NCBI GenBank assembly: GCA_037039925.1 | Contig: JAXRKP010000433.1 | Coordinates: 245,927 to 309,926 of the forward strand | From: Doris montereyensis | Lineage: Eukaryota; Mollusca; Gastropoda; Nudibranchia; Dorididae | Length of the DNA: 64,000 nucleotides | Direction of reading: 5' to 3' | Shown here: one piece after another, positions 1-11,584 of the stretch | Layout: every line of letters starts with the position of its first letter | Numbering within the stretch: position 1 is the stretch's first letter | The notes under the pieces: generated by a model | Seen by the model: only the letters and a program-made list of their open reading frames with translations | Database searches by the model: none | What the model was told of the DNA's origin: nothing | Position numbers and translations under genes: made by a program

Positions 1-36
1 GTGTGTGTGTGTGTGTATGTGTGTGTGTGTGTGTGT
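1..36. repeat. (GT)n microsatellite
   Basis: A GT dinucleotide run with one A interruption fills the left edge of the window and probably extends beyond it. Confidence 0.95.
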
Positions 37-169
37 CGTGAATAAGTGTATTGTGACGTGTAGTGGTCTTCCTTTCAAGTTCAAGCAAGAATAGTAGAGA
101 AAGAGGATATCGAAATCAAAACAGTATACCGGTGTAACAGGAGAAATTTACTCCACAAGAGAGTACAAA

Positions 170-592
170 CCGTGCTCAACACAACTGTCGAACGCAGTTC
201 TTAGATAGTGATAGGGGAAAATTATAGAGGTCTACCGCACTACCCTGAGCGCCCGTAATACGGGCGCTCAGGCACTACCCAAACACGACTCGACAGCACA
301 AGTTGGCACCACCGGATGTGAAGGGATGGGCTGGCGGAGAGGCGCTGGCTAGCCCAGGTATGGCCACGTTTGTATGGCCATAACTCGGTTGGACATTGTC
401 GTAGAGAAAATCTGATTACATATTTGGATTCAGCGACCTCAAATTAATAAAGTTTAAACGTGCAGAATAGCATATTATGACGAATAACGAAGTTTCAAAT
501 TTTTTATTTTTTTTTAATAAGATTAATAGAGTGTGTGCATGTCAGTATGTTGTTCACTATTGTCTGTGTGCTTGTTTTGCCAAGCGCGCCAA
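170..592. repeat. Dispersed repeat, arm inverted relative to 4705-5100
   Basis: The stretch from CGTGCTCAACACAACTGTCG through to GCCAAGCGCGCC recurs in reverse complement at about 4705-5100 with small differences. Part of it (about 430-592) also matches 5500-5660 inverted. The paired arms enclose LINE copy A. Together they look like the ends or copies of an uncharacterised element. Confidence 0.8.
237..279. mobile_element. 27-bp perfect palindrome flanked by 8-bp direct repeats
   Basis: GCACTACC occurs at 237-244 and again at 272-279. Between them is CTGAGCGCCCGTA-A-TACGGGCGCTCAG, a hairpin with 13-bp perfect arms. The paralogous inverted copy near 5012-5022 has GCACTACC only once and no palindrome, so this is an insertion with target duplication in one copy. 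8-bp duplications are typical of hAT transposons. Confidence 0.75.
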
Positions 593-699
593 ACTCCCAC
601 ATTCTTCGCCATCGCAGAAAGAAAATCGTCAATCACGTCACTGTCGACGGAATAATAATTTGATCATCCCTACCCTGTCCGCCTTTTCCCGCTTTGCAA

Positions 700-1513
700 T
701 TTGACCTACTTCAAGTGTTTAAAACGAAAGAAGGTGGGGGGGGGGGGGACTCCCACGTACACATAAACACACAAAACATATGCATGCATATATATACGCA
801 GAAGGAGATTGAAGGACACGAATTATAGGACCAAGTAAAGATTACTCTATTCTTCTTCTTGAGTTTCTACAACATTTGGCCTAAATGATTGCAATCATAA
901 ACTAAAACTCACGCAATCCAATCTGAGCTTACCACACAAACTGTTAATGACGATAATGATCATATTTATATTATTTATAACCATGATGATGACGAGGAGG
1001 AGGATAACGAAAATAGCAATAATGCTATTGATAGTATATAATGATAATCTGGGGTATGGATAGATTCTGTAATTCCCATTATTGTAGATGTTCGACCAGT
1101 TTACCTAAATTTCAACAGGTTTTGTATTATTTTATCATTTGAAACATGATACATGTGTGAAATGATAAAGTAATGAATGAATAGATAAATAAGTAAATAG
1201 CGTATATATGAATACGTGAATAAAAAAAATTTTTAAAGTAATTTAGTAAATCAATGAATAAATAAATAAATACAAGCACTTTCATCTCGTGTGGTTTATC
1301 AAGTAAAATCAACCTCTTATATCGACATCACTGGTACCACCAAATACTGTCGATATAAGATGTTGTCGATGCATCAGATCAACCAATCAAAATAAAGGGA
1401 CACCACAAAAAAACAAAACATAATAGTAATACAACGTCAATCGAAGGTAATGTGTGGCCATCATCAAAAACGCAGACCTGCCTAGTTTTAGGGAATTTCC
1501 GTAACTGCTTCCG

Positions 1514-1516
<3 letters not shown>
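700..1516. other. AT-rich stretch without a recognised gene
   Basis: There is a G homopolymer at about 735-749 and GAT/AAT-rich low-complexity sequence. No coding exon was recognised on either strand. Confidence 0.6.

Positions 1517-1611
<95 letters not shown>
1517..1611. repeat. (CT)n microsatellite
   Basis: An almost pure CT run of about 95 bp. Open frames across it (LSLSLS on one strand, ERERER on the other) are artefacts. Confidence 0.97.
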
Positions 1612-1612
<1 letters not shown>

Positions 1613-1877
1613 TGTAACAAATTTACGTCGACATATCAGACGTTTTAATATACAAATAATATATGGGGGAAAAGGGGACTATGATATGACGTCGATATAT
1701 GTGGGTTTGGCTGTAAAACAACAACATTTACTTTGGCTGTCAACTAAGTTCAAAATTGTATCGATGACAATTTAGTTCTTGTTTTACACTTTTCAACACG
1801 TGTATCAGCATCTTTCAATGAAAGTGGAAGAATTGATTTTCTATAGGTACATGTTTTAGACCAGGTGTACCAAGGAT

Positions 1878-4369
1878 CTTTCTTTCTTTCTTTATCACTT
1901 CTCATTCTGCCTTTCGGTGTATGGGTTCAGATGCCCGTGATGATCTTCCTCCAGGATACCCTGTCCTGGCATTTTCTGTTTCCTTCCAAAAAAAGTTGAA
2001 TTTCTAGGCTTCAATGCCTCTTTTATGTCTTCTTCCCACTTTCTCCGAGGTCTGCCTTTTGGTCTTTTACCTTGGGCTTTAGCACTATACTGATTTAGCT
2101 ATTCTATTGTCATTCATTCTGTTTACATGCCCAAACCATCTCAATTGATTTGTTTCTATCTTAGTTTTTATGCTATCTGCTTTGGTTTGATCTCTTATTG
2201 TTGTGTTTCTTATTTTGTCTCTTTCAGTTTTCCTTATTCTTCTTCTTAGATATTTCATTTCAGCTGCCTGCACTCTACTGTATTCCCTACTGTCTAAGGT
2301 CCAGGTTTCACAGCTATAGAGGAGAGTAGGACAATAAACTGTGTTGTATACTGCCATTTTGGTTTTTGTAGACAATTCTTCAAATTCTTGTTTACCTACA
2401 AAATACCTTTCCTAGATGGTTATGTATTGCAATTGGCTTTTGGTTTTCTCTGGCTGATTTCTTGTCTTAATTTTCCCTCTGAGTTAATCATTAGTCCTAG
2501 ATAATTGTAGCTGTGAACTTGTTCTAAATTCTCCCTGTCCAATTTAAGATTTTGTGTTTTAGCTTCGCTAGTTACTAGCATTGTTTTGGTTTTCTTTGCA
2601 TTTACTCTCATTCCTCTTTTATTTAGTTCATTGTTCATAATACAATGTTGAAATTGACTGAAGGTCACTTTCTGATTTTCCAAACAGAACTAAATCATCG
2701 GCAAATGAAAGCATTGATACATTTACTGCTTTGAGCTTCCACATACATTCATTTTGAGGATGCCTTTGCGACTGAATCCATAAATGTGATAAACAAAGAG
2801 GACTTAGGACACAACCCTGTTTTACTCCTATATCTACATCATATTCTGCAGATATGTTTCCAGCTACTCTCACTGCACATGTTGGTTTATTGTAAAAAAA
2901 TCTAATGGCTTCTTGAAATTTTGCTCTACATTGTGCTCTATCAAGGAATGCCATAGTTTGTCCCTCCTCACAGTGTCAAATGCTTTTTTTAAGTCAATAA
3001 AAGACAGGTGCAAGTCAATGTTTCTCTCAAGGAATTTTTTCTATTATTTGACTAATTGTAAGTATGTGGTCTTGTACACTTCCTCCTGGTCTAAATCCAC
3101 TCTTGATGTTCTTCAATCTGATCCTCTACTCTTTTCCTTGGTCTCATTTCCAGTATACTGGCATACATTTTTCCTGGAACGCTAAGGTAGTGATATCCAC
3201 TCATAGTTTGAGCATTCCATAGTTGATCCTTTCTTCTGTATTGGTATTACCGTTTCCTTTTTCCAGTTGTCTGGCACCTGCTTGGACTTTTATCATGCTT
3301 GTTGGCATATTGCATGTGAGTAGTTTGTCTGCCTCTCTCCCTTGGTTTTTAATCATTTCTGGATAAACTTAATCTGCTCCTGGGGCGTTTCCAAATTTCA
3401 CTTTTCTTATGGCTGTTTGGATTTCTTCCATTGATATCTACATCTTCAACTGTCTTATCTGGATTACTTGTTACTCTTACTAATTGATCTTTATTCCTTG
3501 TTTCATATGTTCTGGAAGGAGGTAATTATTGAAAATAGTTTCTCCATGTTTCTATGATTTCGCTGTCTCCTTTCATTATTTCTCCTTTGGCATTCTTAAT
3601 TTGTCGTATTGGGCATGCTTTATATATTTGCCACTTTTCTTCTATTGTGCTATCATTCAGAGCCATCTGCCTTTCACTGATAAATCTTTTTATCCTACAT
3701 TGGTATATCTGTTTTACGATTGGTTTATTTAGCTCTTCTATTTTGAGTTAAGTAGCCGTGGGCTTTCCAACTTTTAGTAGGCTTTCATGTTTTTTATGCA
3801 TTATGAGGCCTTTCTCCTGCTCGAACTCTATATTTGACATCTACTCCTGATAAGATTAAAATATGATTTTTTTCTTTGTTTCTGTAATGGCCAAAATGTC
3901 TACTTTGAATGTTTCCATTTCTTCAACTAACTCTTTTCCATTTATTGCCCTAACATTCCATGTTCTAAAAATCACAGTCCCTGTTCGTTTTATGTTCGTC
4001 ATTGAAAGAGTCAAGCCAGGTATATTACATTCATTTCTCTGAATCAGTTTGTTTTGGATAAGCAGGGGATTAGCCCACAAATAACCTAGGTAGATGGTGG
4101 GGTTGTCACATTGAGGCCCCCATACCAGGCCTTGTTCTTTTCTATCAGGGTTAAGTCCCCTAGCTTTTGGTCATTCAAGACCAACATGCAAGGAAGCAGG
4201 TTGTTATTTTCTGTCAAGGTTACCTCCCTTAGCCTTTGGTTAGTCAAGACCGGTCTGCAAGGCAGCAGCTTGTTTTCTGTCAGGGTTAACTCCCTTAGCT
4301 TTTGGTTAGCCAAGACCCGCCTGAAAGGCAGCAGGAGTCTCGTCGAGGGCGGGATCATCTGCTGCCTGA
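1878..4369 (-). mobile_element. LINE copy A (APE-type non-LTR retrotransposon), decayed, with 11-bp TSD
   Basis: Perfect 11-bp direct repeats GTACCAAGGAT lie at 1867-1877 and 4370-4380, marking the whole insertion. On the minus strand the order is: leader with about three tandem 60-70-bp monomers (4130-4350), an endonuclease start (RTWNVRAINGK, ITETKKK), reverse transcriptase pieces (DVDIGVKQGCVLSPL; SFADDLVLFGKSESD), a C-terminal tail (WTLDSREYSRVQAAEMKYLR, LRWFGHVNRM), and a 3' end in (GAAA)n. Much of the endonuclease and RT is missing or frame-shifted, so it cannot be active. Clade not fixed. Confidence 0.9.
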
Positions 4370-4579
4370 GTACCAAGGATGCAATACAAGAAAACCAGAG
4401 ATAACCTGTTTAAGGGATAAAATCGTTCCTACGCCAGTGTACTCGGGAAAAGTTTGCTGGACAAATTTCGCGGAGAGGAGTAAAGTTAGGTTACCTGCAG
4501 GGGTAAAGATGGCGTTCAGCCGTGATGACTCCTGAGTAAAAAATATCGTACGCCTAAATTACTCCGGAAAGTAAAATCA

Positions 4580-4858
4580 GTTTCTACCCAGTTGACATCT
4601 ACGTCCATTTTTATCGGGTACAGTATAGGAAGTGAATGTGATACAGATGCTTGACGATACGACACACAATGAACTTAGGTCTACATGTTGACAGAGGGAT
4701 GCATTGGCGCGCTTGAGCAAAACAAGCACACAGACAATAGTGAACAACATACTGACATGCCCACACTATTTAAAAAATTAAAAAATTGAAACTTCGTTAT
4801 TCGTCATAATATTAATATGCTATTCTGCACGCGTAGACTTTATTAATTTGAGGTCGCT
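4580..4858. repeat. Direct repeat, partner at 5390-5668
   Basis: From CCCAGTTGACATCTACGTCC to the GACTTTATTAAT stretch the two copies match closely in the same orientation. Both also match 430-592 in reverse. They belong to the same repeat family as the inverted arms around LINE copy A. Confidence 0.8.
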
Positions 4859-5100
4859 GAATCCAAATATGTAATCAGATTTTCTCTACGACAATGTCCA
4901 GCCGAGTTATGGCCATACAAACGTGGCCATACCTGATTTAACCAGCGCCTCTCCGCCAGCCCATCCCTTCACATCCGGTGGTGCCAACTTGTGCTGTCGA
5001 GTCGTGTTTGGGTAGTGCGGTAGACCTCTATAATTTTCCCTATCCCAGAACTGCGTTCGACAGTTGTGTTGAGCACGAGGCTTGGCACAGACTTTCCGGA
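4705..5100. repeat. Inverted partner of 170-592
   Basis: The reverse complement carries the same sequence as the left arm, including TGGCGGAGAGGCGCTGG, but without the 27-bp palindrome. The arms are about 4.1 kb apart. Confidence 0.8.
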
Positions 5101-5175
5101 CAGAACAGTTTGGTTTTTGTAGTGCAGAAGGCTCTTCTTATTTTGATTATCCACAGATGGCCCAAAGACAGAACA

Positions 5176-5225
5176 AAACTGTTTAGTTGATAGTGCGGTA
5201 CACCGCACTGACAACTAAACAGTTT
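5176..5225. repeat. Imperfect 50-bp palindrome
   Basis: AAACTGTTTAGTTG at 5176-5189 pairs with CAACTAAACAGTTT at 5212-5225. An inner AGTGCGGT/ACCGCACT pair leaves almost no loop. It lies between the two direct repeats, where the repeat element could have its end or centre. Confidence 0.75.
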
Positions 5226-5389
5226 AGTCGATGTCGAGTCGTTGTCGTGTCGAGCACATTACCCTACCGCACTAGGATTAAACTGTCGAACGACTTTCAT
5301 TACCTACTTGTCCTTTTTGTCTTTATTTGAATAGTCCCGTAGGGATTTATTATATAACAATGGCTTTTTTTCGATAGGTGAAATCAAAG

Positions 5390-5668
5390 TTTCCACCCAG
5401 TTGACATCTACGTCCATTTTTGTCGGTGCACAGTATAGGAAGTTAATGTGATACAGATACTTGACGATACGACAACACAATGAACTTAGATCTCCATGTT
5501 GACAGGGGATGCATTGGCGCGCTTGGCAAAACAAGCACACAGACAATAGTGAACAACATACTGACATGCACACACTCTATTAATCTTATTATTTTTAAAT
5601 TAAAATTTGAAACTTCGTTATTCGTCATAATATGTTATTCTGCACGCGTAGACTTTATTAATGTGAGG
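5390..5668. repeat. Direct repeat, partner at 4580-4858
   Basis: A second same-orientation copy, with scattered substitutions and small indels. Homology stops soon after GACTTTATTAATGTGAGG. Confidence 0.8.
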
Positions 5669-5864
5669 TTATAGTAGGGGGAGTTAATCTTTCGTGCGAC
5701 AAAATTCTACTCCGGCGTTAATTTGGCGTGGGGAGTCATTTTCTGGTGTTACACCGGTATCAATAATTTGCAGTGGTAAAAAGCAATCACAACAATGATT
5801 TAAATTTAAGAAAGGTGTTGCTTAACTTTATGATGTGCATGTGATCTATGTAGGTGCGCACGCG

Positions 5865-5865
<1 letters not shown>

Positions 5866-5956
<91 letters not shown>
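5866..5956. repeat. Compound microsatellite (GT)n(GA)n(CAGA)n
   Basis: Three simple motifs follow each other without spacer, then a degenerate CAGA tail runs to about 6065. Confidence 0.95.
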
Positions 5957-6224
5957 AACAAGCAGGTGGTGACAGAAAAAGAGACAGACATGCAGAGAGA
6001 CAGAGACCGACAGACAGGCAGAGGCACACAGAGAGGGGACATACTGACAGGGACAGATAGATAGACAGCCAAAAAGTCAGTGGAATCTTGCCGGTTCACC
6101 ATAATGTGGTGATCTCATGTCAACGGCAGCCACGCAAAGTGGTAAGAAATCTGATTCTTTTCTATAATCCTGTACTGTAGGGTTAGTAGTTCCGCAATCA
6201 GACGTTTATTTGTTTAATTGAAAT

Positions 6225-6384
6225 TTACCCCCCCTTCCCCCCCCGCCCCGCCATTTGCGGTGATTTGATGGGAGAATTAGAGGAAACAGCAAGATGAAAG
6301 GATAAGTAAAAATTAACGCCAAAAAATGAAAATAAAAGGAAAGACATCGGACCTACCAGCAGGGCCCGCCAACCGCCCACACTG
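6225..6384. repeat. SINE-like dispersed repeat, copy 1
   Basis: It contains TTGAAATTTACC, GCGGTGATTTGATGGGAGAA, AACAGCAAGATGAAAGGATA and GGACCTACCAGCAGGGCCCG. The same blocks in the same order recur at 13440, 33940, 43665 and 43855. A partial copy of the first block (GTGGTGATCTCATG) is at about 6105. Confidence 0.75.
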
Positions 6385-6450
6385 TTAATTTCCAGCCAAT
6401 TATTGTCTGATTGCCCACACGCAATCAGACAATAATTGGCTGGAAATTAA
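6385..6450. repeat. Perfect inverted repeat, 30-bp arms, 6-nt loop
   Basis: The left arm starts TTAATTTCCAGCCAATTATT and the right arm ends AATAATTGGCTGGAAATTAA. The match is perfect over 30 bp, and the loop is CCACAC. Both ends read TTAA. It abuts a SINE-like copy. It could be a tiny foldback element or an inverted duplication from template switching, where GCCCACAC before and inside the hairpin could have served as microhomology. Confidence 0.9.
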
Positions 6451-7426
<976 letters not shown>

Positions 7427-7613
7427 TTCCCCCACACTACATTATTATGCATTGTGAAAGATGGTAGGAAGGGCCGTAGTTCAATAATCACAGGTTCAGG
7501 GAATTCGTCATATGATGTTAACTGAGCTATTATGATGATACATTATGATTATTATTCTACCGACTTGTCGGCACGGGACTGAAGTTCTCGGAAAGAATAA
7601 ACGTTGCGGCCCA

Positions 7614-7932
7614 CGAAACAGCAAGCTTCTCAGAAAGGGCACGAGAGTGATGCTGACACCAACTTTAATCGACCTGCGAAATGTCTTAGGCATTCATCGA
7701 TTATTATTTTGTTTTGGATCGAAACAGCAAGTTTCTCAGAAAGGGCACGAGAGTGATACTGACACCAACTTTAATCGACCTGCGAAATGTCTTAGGCATT
7801 CATCGATTATTATTTTGTTTTTGGATCGAAACAGCAAGTTTCTCAGAAAGGGCACGAGAGTGATACTGACACCAACTTTAATCGACCTGCGAAATGTCTT
7901 AGGTATTCATCGATTATTATTTTGTTTTGGAT
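7614..7932. repeat. Three tandem units of 106-107 bp
   Basis: Units start at CGAAACAGCAAG (7614, 7720, 7827) and each runs through GGGCACGAGAGTGAT to TTTTGTTTTGGAT. They are nearly identical, so the array is recent. A frame is open across all three units but changes phase between them, so it is not evidence of a gene. Confidence 0.9.
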
Positions 7933-8987
7933 GGGGCGGGGTATCTTAAAAAGTATCTGTTGGGTCCCAAATAATCTATCCATATTATCTTGAGGTGGGA
8001 CAGGGCTAAGGTTCTTAACAATAAGATTGATGACTTAATTCAAATTCAAGGAACAAATTCTTTTTCGGTACTTTGTTTAATTTTCCTTTAGATTTAGAGT
8101 ATTTTACTACCTGTATGTCTGACCGTCCGTCTGTCTATATTTTTATATTTCAACCCCTTCTACTTGCTCTTAGAATCACAAAAAGGGGTTGGACAGAGAG
8201 GAGACATAATTATTCGTTCTTTCTTTCTTTATCAGTTCCCATTCTACCTTTCGGTGTACGGGTTCAGGTGCCCGAGATGATCTTTCTCCAGGATGCCCTG
8301 TCCTGGCATTTTCTGTTTCCTTCCAACGCGAGGTCTACCTTTTGGTCTTTTACATTGGGCTTTAGCACTGTATACTAATTTAGCGATTCTATTATCATCC
8401 ATTCTGATTACATGCCCAAACCATCTCAATTGATTTGTTTCTGTCTTAGTTTTTATGCCATAAGTTTTGGTTTGATCTCTCTTACTGTTGTGTTCTTGAT
8501 TTTGTCTCTTTTAGTTTTCCCTACTTCTCTTCTCAGATATTTCATTTCAGCTGCTTGCACTCTACTGTATTCTCCACTGTCTAAGGTCCAGGTTTCGCTG
8601 CCATAGAGGAGAGTAGGACAATAAACTGTATTGTATACTGCCATTTTGGTTTTTGTGGACAATTCTTGCTTAAAAATGCCTGTCCTAGATGGTTATATAG
8701 TGCACTTGCCTTTTTGATTCTCTGGCTGATTTCTTCTCTTAGTTTTCTCTTTGAGTTAATCATTACTCCAAGGTAATTGTAGCTTTGAACTTGTTCTATA
8801 TTCTCCCTGCCCAATTTAAGATTTTGTGTTTTAACTTTCCTATTTACTATCATTGTTGCATTTACTCTCATTCCTCTTTTATTTAGTTCATTGTTTATAA
8901 TATAATGTTGATATTCAACTGATGGTCACTTCCTGATTTTCCAAACAGAACTAAATCATCGGCAAATGAAAGCATTGATACATTTAC

Positions 8988-9482
8988 CTGGCAGTGGACA
9001 GATAGGCACCTGTACGGGGGTAGATGGTCCCACCCTCCACGAGTCTCCTGCTGCCTTGCAGGCAGGTCTTAACTGACCAAAGACTAGAGGAGTTAAACCT
9101 GAAAGAAAATAACAACCTGCTGCCATGCATGCTGGTCTTGAATGACTAAAGGCCAAGGGAGTTATCTCTGACAGAAAATAACAAGGCCTGGCAGGGGGCC
9201 TCAAGGTGGCAGCCCCTTCATATACCTAGGGTACAGTGGGCTAATCCCCTGCTTATCCAAAAATAAACAGATTCAGAGAAAAAATTAATATAATATAACC
9301 GGCTTAATCTTTCGAAGACAAACTTGGAAATGAATAAAAGAGGCATTGAAGCATAGAAATTTAACTTTTTGGAAGGAAACAGAAAATGCCAGGACAAGGC
9401 ATCCTGGAGAAAGATCATCTTGGGTATCTGAATCCATACACCGAAAGGTAGAATGGGAACTGATAACAAAAGAAAGAAAGAC
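8988..9482 (+). mobile_element. Internally deleted LINE derivative nested in copy B, 8-bp TSD
   Basis: ACATTTAC at 8980-8987 is repeated at 9483-9490; copy A at the same place has it once (about 2729-2736). The 495-bp insert starts CTGGCAGTGGACAG like a full-length LINE leader and has two leader monomers. It then jumps from just after GGAAATGAA straight to AAAAGAGGCATTGAAGCATA near the LINE 3' end and finishes in (GAAA)n. It keeps only 5' leader and 3' tail, so it must have used another copy's proteins. Confidence 0.85.
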
Positions 9483-9858
9483 ACATTTACTGGTTTGAGC
9501 TTCCTCCACATACCTACAATCGTTTTCTTCCTTTTGAGGATGCCTTTGCGACTGAATCCATAAATGTGATTAACAAAAGAGGACTTAGGTTACAACCCTG
9601 TTTTACTCTTATATCTACATCAAATTCTGCAGATATGTTTCCACTTTCCAGCTACTCTCACTGCACATGTTGGTTTATTGTAAAAACTTTTAATGGCTTC
9701 TATTAAATTTTGCTCTACATTGTGTTCTTTTAAGGAATGCCATAGTTCGTCCCTCCTCAGTGTCAAATGCCTTTTCTAAGTCAATAAAACATACGTGCAA
9801 GTCAATGTTTCCCTCAATAAATTTTTTCTATTATTTGTCAAATTGTAAATATGTGGTC

Positions 9859-10644
9859 TTATACACTTCCTCCTGGTCTAAATCCACTCTGATGCTCTTC
9901 AATCTTATCCTCTACTCTTTTCCTTAGTCTCATTTCCAGTATCCTAGCATATACTTTTCCTGGAACGCTAAGAAGTGATATCCCTCTATAGTTTGAGTAT
10001 TCCATAGTTGATCCTTTCTTATATATTGGTACTACCGTTACCTTTTTCCAGTCATCTGGCACCTATTGAAGTTTGTCTGCCTCTCTCCCTTGATTTTTAA
10101 TCATTTCTGGATAAACTTGATATGCTCCTGGGGCTTTTCCTAACATCACCTTTCTTATAGCTGTTTGGATTTCTTCCACTGATATATCTACATCTTCAGC
10201 TGTCTCCACTGGATTACTTGTTACTCTTAATAATCGATCTTTACTCCTTGTTTCGTGCGTTCTGGAGGGATTATGTAATTGGTGAAAATGCTTACTCCAT
10301 GTTTCCATGATTTCGCTGTATTCTTTCATAATTTCTCCTTTGGCGTTCTTAATTTGTCGCATTGGGCATGCTTTGGTCTTTCTCATGCTCTTCATTGTCC
10401 CCCAGAACAGCTTTTGATTTCCTTGATAGCTTTCTTGAAGTCTTTGTCCAAACTCTTCCCATTGTTCCTGTTTTGCTTTCTTAACTTCCTCTTTTGCGAT
10501 AGTTCTTTTACTGACGTAATCTATCCTATCCTCTGGTCTCTTTGTTTGCAAGTATTTCTTCCAGGCATCCTTCTTTTCTTTAATCTTAGTTTTGACATTC
10601 TCATTCCACCATTTTCCTATCTCCTTTAATTTGTTTCCTACCAC
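9859..10644 (-). pseudogene. LINE copy B linker and start of reverse transcriptase
   Basis: 10644-10063 reads through WWNENVKTKIKEKKDAWKKY to VMLGKAPGAYQVYPEMIKNQ. 10062-9859 continues PDDWKKVTVVPIYKKGSTME, NYRGISLLSVPGKVYARIL and HQSGFRPGGSV, which are the first conserved blocks of a non-LTR reverse transcriptase. Some 40 residues between them are lost. The catalytic DD block lies near the nested insertion at 8987 and is disrupted. Confidence 0.85.
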
Positions 10645-11200
10645 AGACCTCTTCAGTACAACTGAGGAGTGTTTCTTTATACATCTGCCACTTTTCTTCT
10701 ATTGTGCTATCATCATTCAGATCCATCTGTCTTTCACTGATAAATCTTTTTATCCTAGATCGATATACCTGTTTTATTCCTGGTTTATTTAGTTCTTCTA
10801 TTTTGAGTTTAGTAGCTTTCTTCTCTTTCCTTTTCTGTTTGTTTTCTTCAGTCAGTAATCTCATTTTGGCAATCGCTAAATATTTTTGCTCCTCTGTTTA
10901 CTCTTGCACCCAATGTACTGTTAAAAAGAGAACTGCTAATTATTATGTAGTCTATCACTGACTATTCACACCTGTCTTCATTTACTCTTGTATATTTGTG
11001 GATATCTTTATGAGGAAAAAGGTGTTGGCTATTTTCATGTTATTCTTTAGGTAAAAATCTATTAGTCTCTCCATTTGAAGAAGTTGTTGTCTCTCCTTCT
11101 TTACCTATTACTCCTCCTGACATTTATACATTGTTGCCTACTCTAGCGTTTAAATCTCTTAAAAGCATTAGTTCCTGTTTAGGTTTAAGATACTCTGCAG

Positions 11201-11584
11201 CTATGTGTAAATCGTTTTGAAGTCGAAGATATCTTTTTCTTCTTTAGTTGCGTTTTCATTTGGTCCATAAGCTATTAATAATTTAATTTCTCTTCCTTTT
11301 GGTTTAATATTTACCTCTAACAGCCATGGGCTTATAAATTTCCAACTTTCTAGTAGTTTTTGATGCCTTTTATGCACTAGGAGGCCTACTCCTGCTCTAG
11401 CTCTATCTTTGACATCTCCTCCTGAGAAGGTTAAAATATGATTCGTTCCTACATGTTCTATTCCTTGTCCTTTTTTCTTTGTTTCTGTAATGGTCAAAAT
11501 ATCTACTTTGAATTTTTCCATTTCTTCAACTAGTTCTAACCCTTTTCCATTTATTGCCCTAACGTTCCATGTTCCAAAAATCAC
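11201..11584 (-). pseudogene. LINE copy B endonuclease domain
   Basis: The frame reads MIFGTWNVRAINGKG, then FKVDILTITETKKKG and RARAGVGLLVHKRH, with LLIAYGPNENATKEEKD. TWNVR and the TETK glutamate belong to the APE (exonuclease III-like) endonuclease that nicks target DNA. The frame ends early at a stop. Remnants of the following block (LNARVGNN, GGVIGKEGE) lie to about 11050 in other frames, so the domain is broken. Confidence 0.85.

Noticed and set aside
1387..1775. Open frames rich in Ser-Leu or Arg-Glu
   Set aside because: They are translations of a CT/GA microsatellite. The same holds at 5787-6102, 6893-7525, 55698-56013 and 61718-62304.
7545..7949. 134-codon ORF over the three tandem units
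   Set aside because: The repeat unit is not a multiple of three throughout, so each unit is read in a different frame. There is no sign of selection for coding.
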